The notes under the pieces: generated by a model
What the model was told of the DNA's origin: nothing
Database searches by the model: none
Seen by the model: the letters and a program-made list of their open reading frames with translations, nothing else
In this document: one piece after another, positions 62,892-64,000 of the stretch
Layout: each line of letters starts with the position of its first letter
Numbering within the stretch: position 1 is the stretch's first letter
Program-made: the position numbers and the translations under genes
DNA from: Cytophaga aurantiaca DSM 3654
GTDB taxonomy: Bacteria > Bacteroidota > Bacteroidia > Cytophagales > Cytophagaceae
NCBI RefSeq assembly: GCF_000379725.1
Contig: NZ_KB903664.1
Coordinates: 124,154 to 188,153, forward strand
Direction: 5' to 3'
Length of the DNA: 64,000 nt

Positions 62892-63950
62892 TTAATTGTA
62901 ATATTTTTTTAGTTTCAAAAAAGGTTTTTCAATTATGTAATAAGACGCTGAGGCAACAGCAATAAGCATCAATGCATTTAGTACCCAGATTAAAATAACA
63001 GGTAATTCCTGTGTTATACGGACAGGGATATAATTCCATATGTGAGGTATTGACATATGAAATAAATAAATTCCATAACTTATTTTTCCAATATAGATCA
63101 ACGCTGAATTGTTAAATAGTAGGCTCCATTTAAATGAATTATTTTGATTTTGGTAAAGAAACACAATCAAATAAAAAGCAATGAACGTATTTTTTACACG
63201 TAAAGGCACAACATTAAAATCAGGAAATAATATACCAAATGCAATAAGTAGGATAGCTATAATTGCTCCATACATACTGATTTTTTCAACTTTTTTTAAT
63301 AGGTGTTCCTTTGATATGGCAATCCATGCTAATAAGGCTCCTGCACCAAATGCATCAAAACAACATATGGTCATGTAACGATGGTTGTAAACACTATGTA
63401 ATAGATATTGGCTAATGACTCCAACAAAAATGAATAAAATAATTACACGTAAGATTTTTGATTGTGGTACAAATAACATCAGCCAAGGCCAGATTAAATA
63501 GAACTGTTCTTCTGCAGCAAGCGACCATAAATGTCCTAAGGTCATATTTTCAGGATTGTCAAAATATTGATAATAATTGGAAGTGTATGTATAATAAAAA
63601 CCCATCTCATATTTTAATGTTCCAAAAATGTATAAGTCATATATAGATATAAGTAGTAGAAATAAATAATAGATAGGAAAAATTCGCAGGATTCTTCTGA
63701 TATAAAATCTTTGTACAAGCTGGAGCTGGCTGTTGGTAGTTTCAAATTCATTTTTTTTGAAACGTTGTTCGAGTAAAATTTTAGTTATTAAAAAGCCGCT
63801 AAGTACAAAAAAAATGTCTACACCTAATGGGCCAATCACACCATGCCAATGGTTATAATAAGAGGTTTTGTCGGGCGTGCACCAATGGCTGAATATTACC
63901 AAAGTTACTGCAATTGCTCTTAGGCTATCTAATTGCTTAATGTGAGTCAT
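62892..63950 (-). CDS. Acyltransferase 3 (OafA/YrhL-like) membrane protein
   Basis: 352 residues with about ten hydrophobic helices. Signatures: LDSLRAIAVTLVIFSHW (residues 7-23, with the catalytic-type His), GPLGVDIFFVLSGFLITKIL, and LGHLWSLAAEEQFYLIWP. Family role: O-acetylation (or other acylation) of surface glycans. Convergent with the CHU_C gene, whose stop is 1 base away, so both 3' ends abut with no visible terminator between. Confidence 0.92.
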   Translation of the reverse strand: MTHIKQLDSLRAIAVTLVIFSHWCTPDKTSYYNHWHGVIGPLGVDIFFVLSGFLITKILLEQRFKKNEFETTNSQLQLVQRFYIRRILRIFPIYYLFLLLISIYDLYIFGTLKYEMGFYYTYTSNYYQYFDNPENMTLGHLWSLAAEEQFYLIWPWLMLFVPQSKILRVIILFIFVGVISQYLLHSVYNHRYMTICCFDAFGAGALLAWIAISKEHLLKKVEKISMYGAIIAILLIAFGILFPDFNVVPLRVKNTFIAFYLIVFLYQNQNNSFKWSLLFNNSALIYIGKISYGIYLFHMSIPHIWNYIPVRITQELPVILIWVLNALMLIAVASASYYIIEKPFLKLKKYYN

Positions 63951-64000
63951 GTTACTATAATCTTGGGAACAGTCTAAATGCTGGTAACAACAAGACTTTC

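Overview
The window looks like a chromosomal segment of a gliding, polysaccharide-degrading member of the Bacteroidetes, most likely Cytophaga hutchinsonii or a close relative. Four things point there: low GC content; promoter boxes of the Bacteroidetes form TAnnTTTG before bipA, the tRNAs and several other genes; a secreted protein ending in the gliding-motility/T9SS C-terminal (CHU_C-like) domain; and many signal-peptide proteins that read as outer-membrane beta-barrels. The species is inferred from remembered family features, not from a search.

Layout. 0-6.6 kb: end of a TrhO-type rhodanese gene, a PlsC acyltransferase, secreted and membrane proteins of unknown function, and a REP-associated tyrosine transposase (RAYT) gene lying among four copies of a 171-172 bp two-hairpin repeat. 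A colicin-immunity-like small gene follows. 6.6-11.3 kb: divergent metG and bipA/typA separated by an array of palindromes. 11.5-16.7 kb: two tandem paralogous TPR proteins, a DUF2490-like outer-membrane protein, a lipoprotein formylglycine-generating enzyme (FGE) with both catalytic cysteines, and a small beta-barrel-like protein. 16.7-26.3 kb: a PlpD-like patatin/outer-membrane barrel, an AI-2E family permease, a DUF502 protein, several barrel proteins and a large secreted protein with a Tyr- and Gly-rich tail. 26.3-40 kb: alpha-carbonic anhydrase lipoprotein, HAD phosphatase-like lipoprotein, two FGE-dependent sulfatases, a group of small envelope proteins, and two Omp85-like barrels flanking the second sulfatase. 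40-45.8 kb: a complete RND tripartite efflux operon. 46.4-52 kb: a 5 kb block (alpha/beta hydrolase, BatE-like protein, two tRNA-Lys, a circularly permuted GH16 glucanase, tRNA-Leu, rqcH-like gene) bracketed by inverted copies of a 154-155 bp palindromic element. 52-57.7 kb: rlmH, an MBL-fold hydrolase, a CheY-like regulator and a 1200-residue hybrid histidine kinase. 57.8-64 kb: a three-gene glycan operon (polysaccharide deacetylase, FemAB/GNAT-like protein, GT4 glycosyltransferase), the CHU_C-domain secreted protein and an acyltransferase-3 membrane protein.

How the genes fit together. The FGE would activate the sulfatases by converting their active-site cysteines to formylglycine; all three are exported. 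The GH16 enzyme fits glucan degradation. The efflux operon, barrels and lipoproteins make this mainly an envelope-directed region with housekeeping translation genes (metG, bipA, rlmH, rqcH, tRNAs) interspersed. The strongest leads for follow-up are the RAYT/two-hairpin repeat family with its gene-tail tandem duplication, the inverted cloverleaf elements bracketing the tRNA/GH16/rqcH block, and the Fibrobacter-type circularly permuted GH16.
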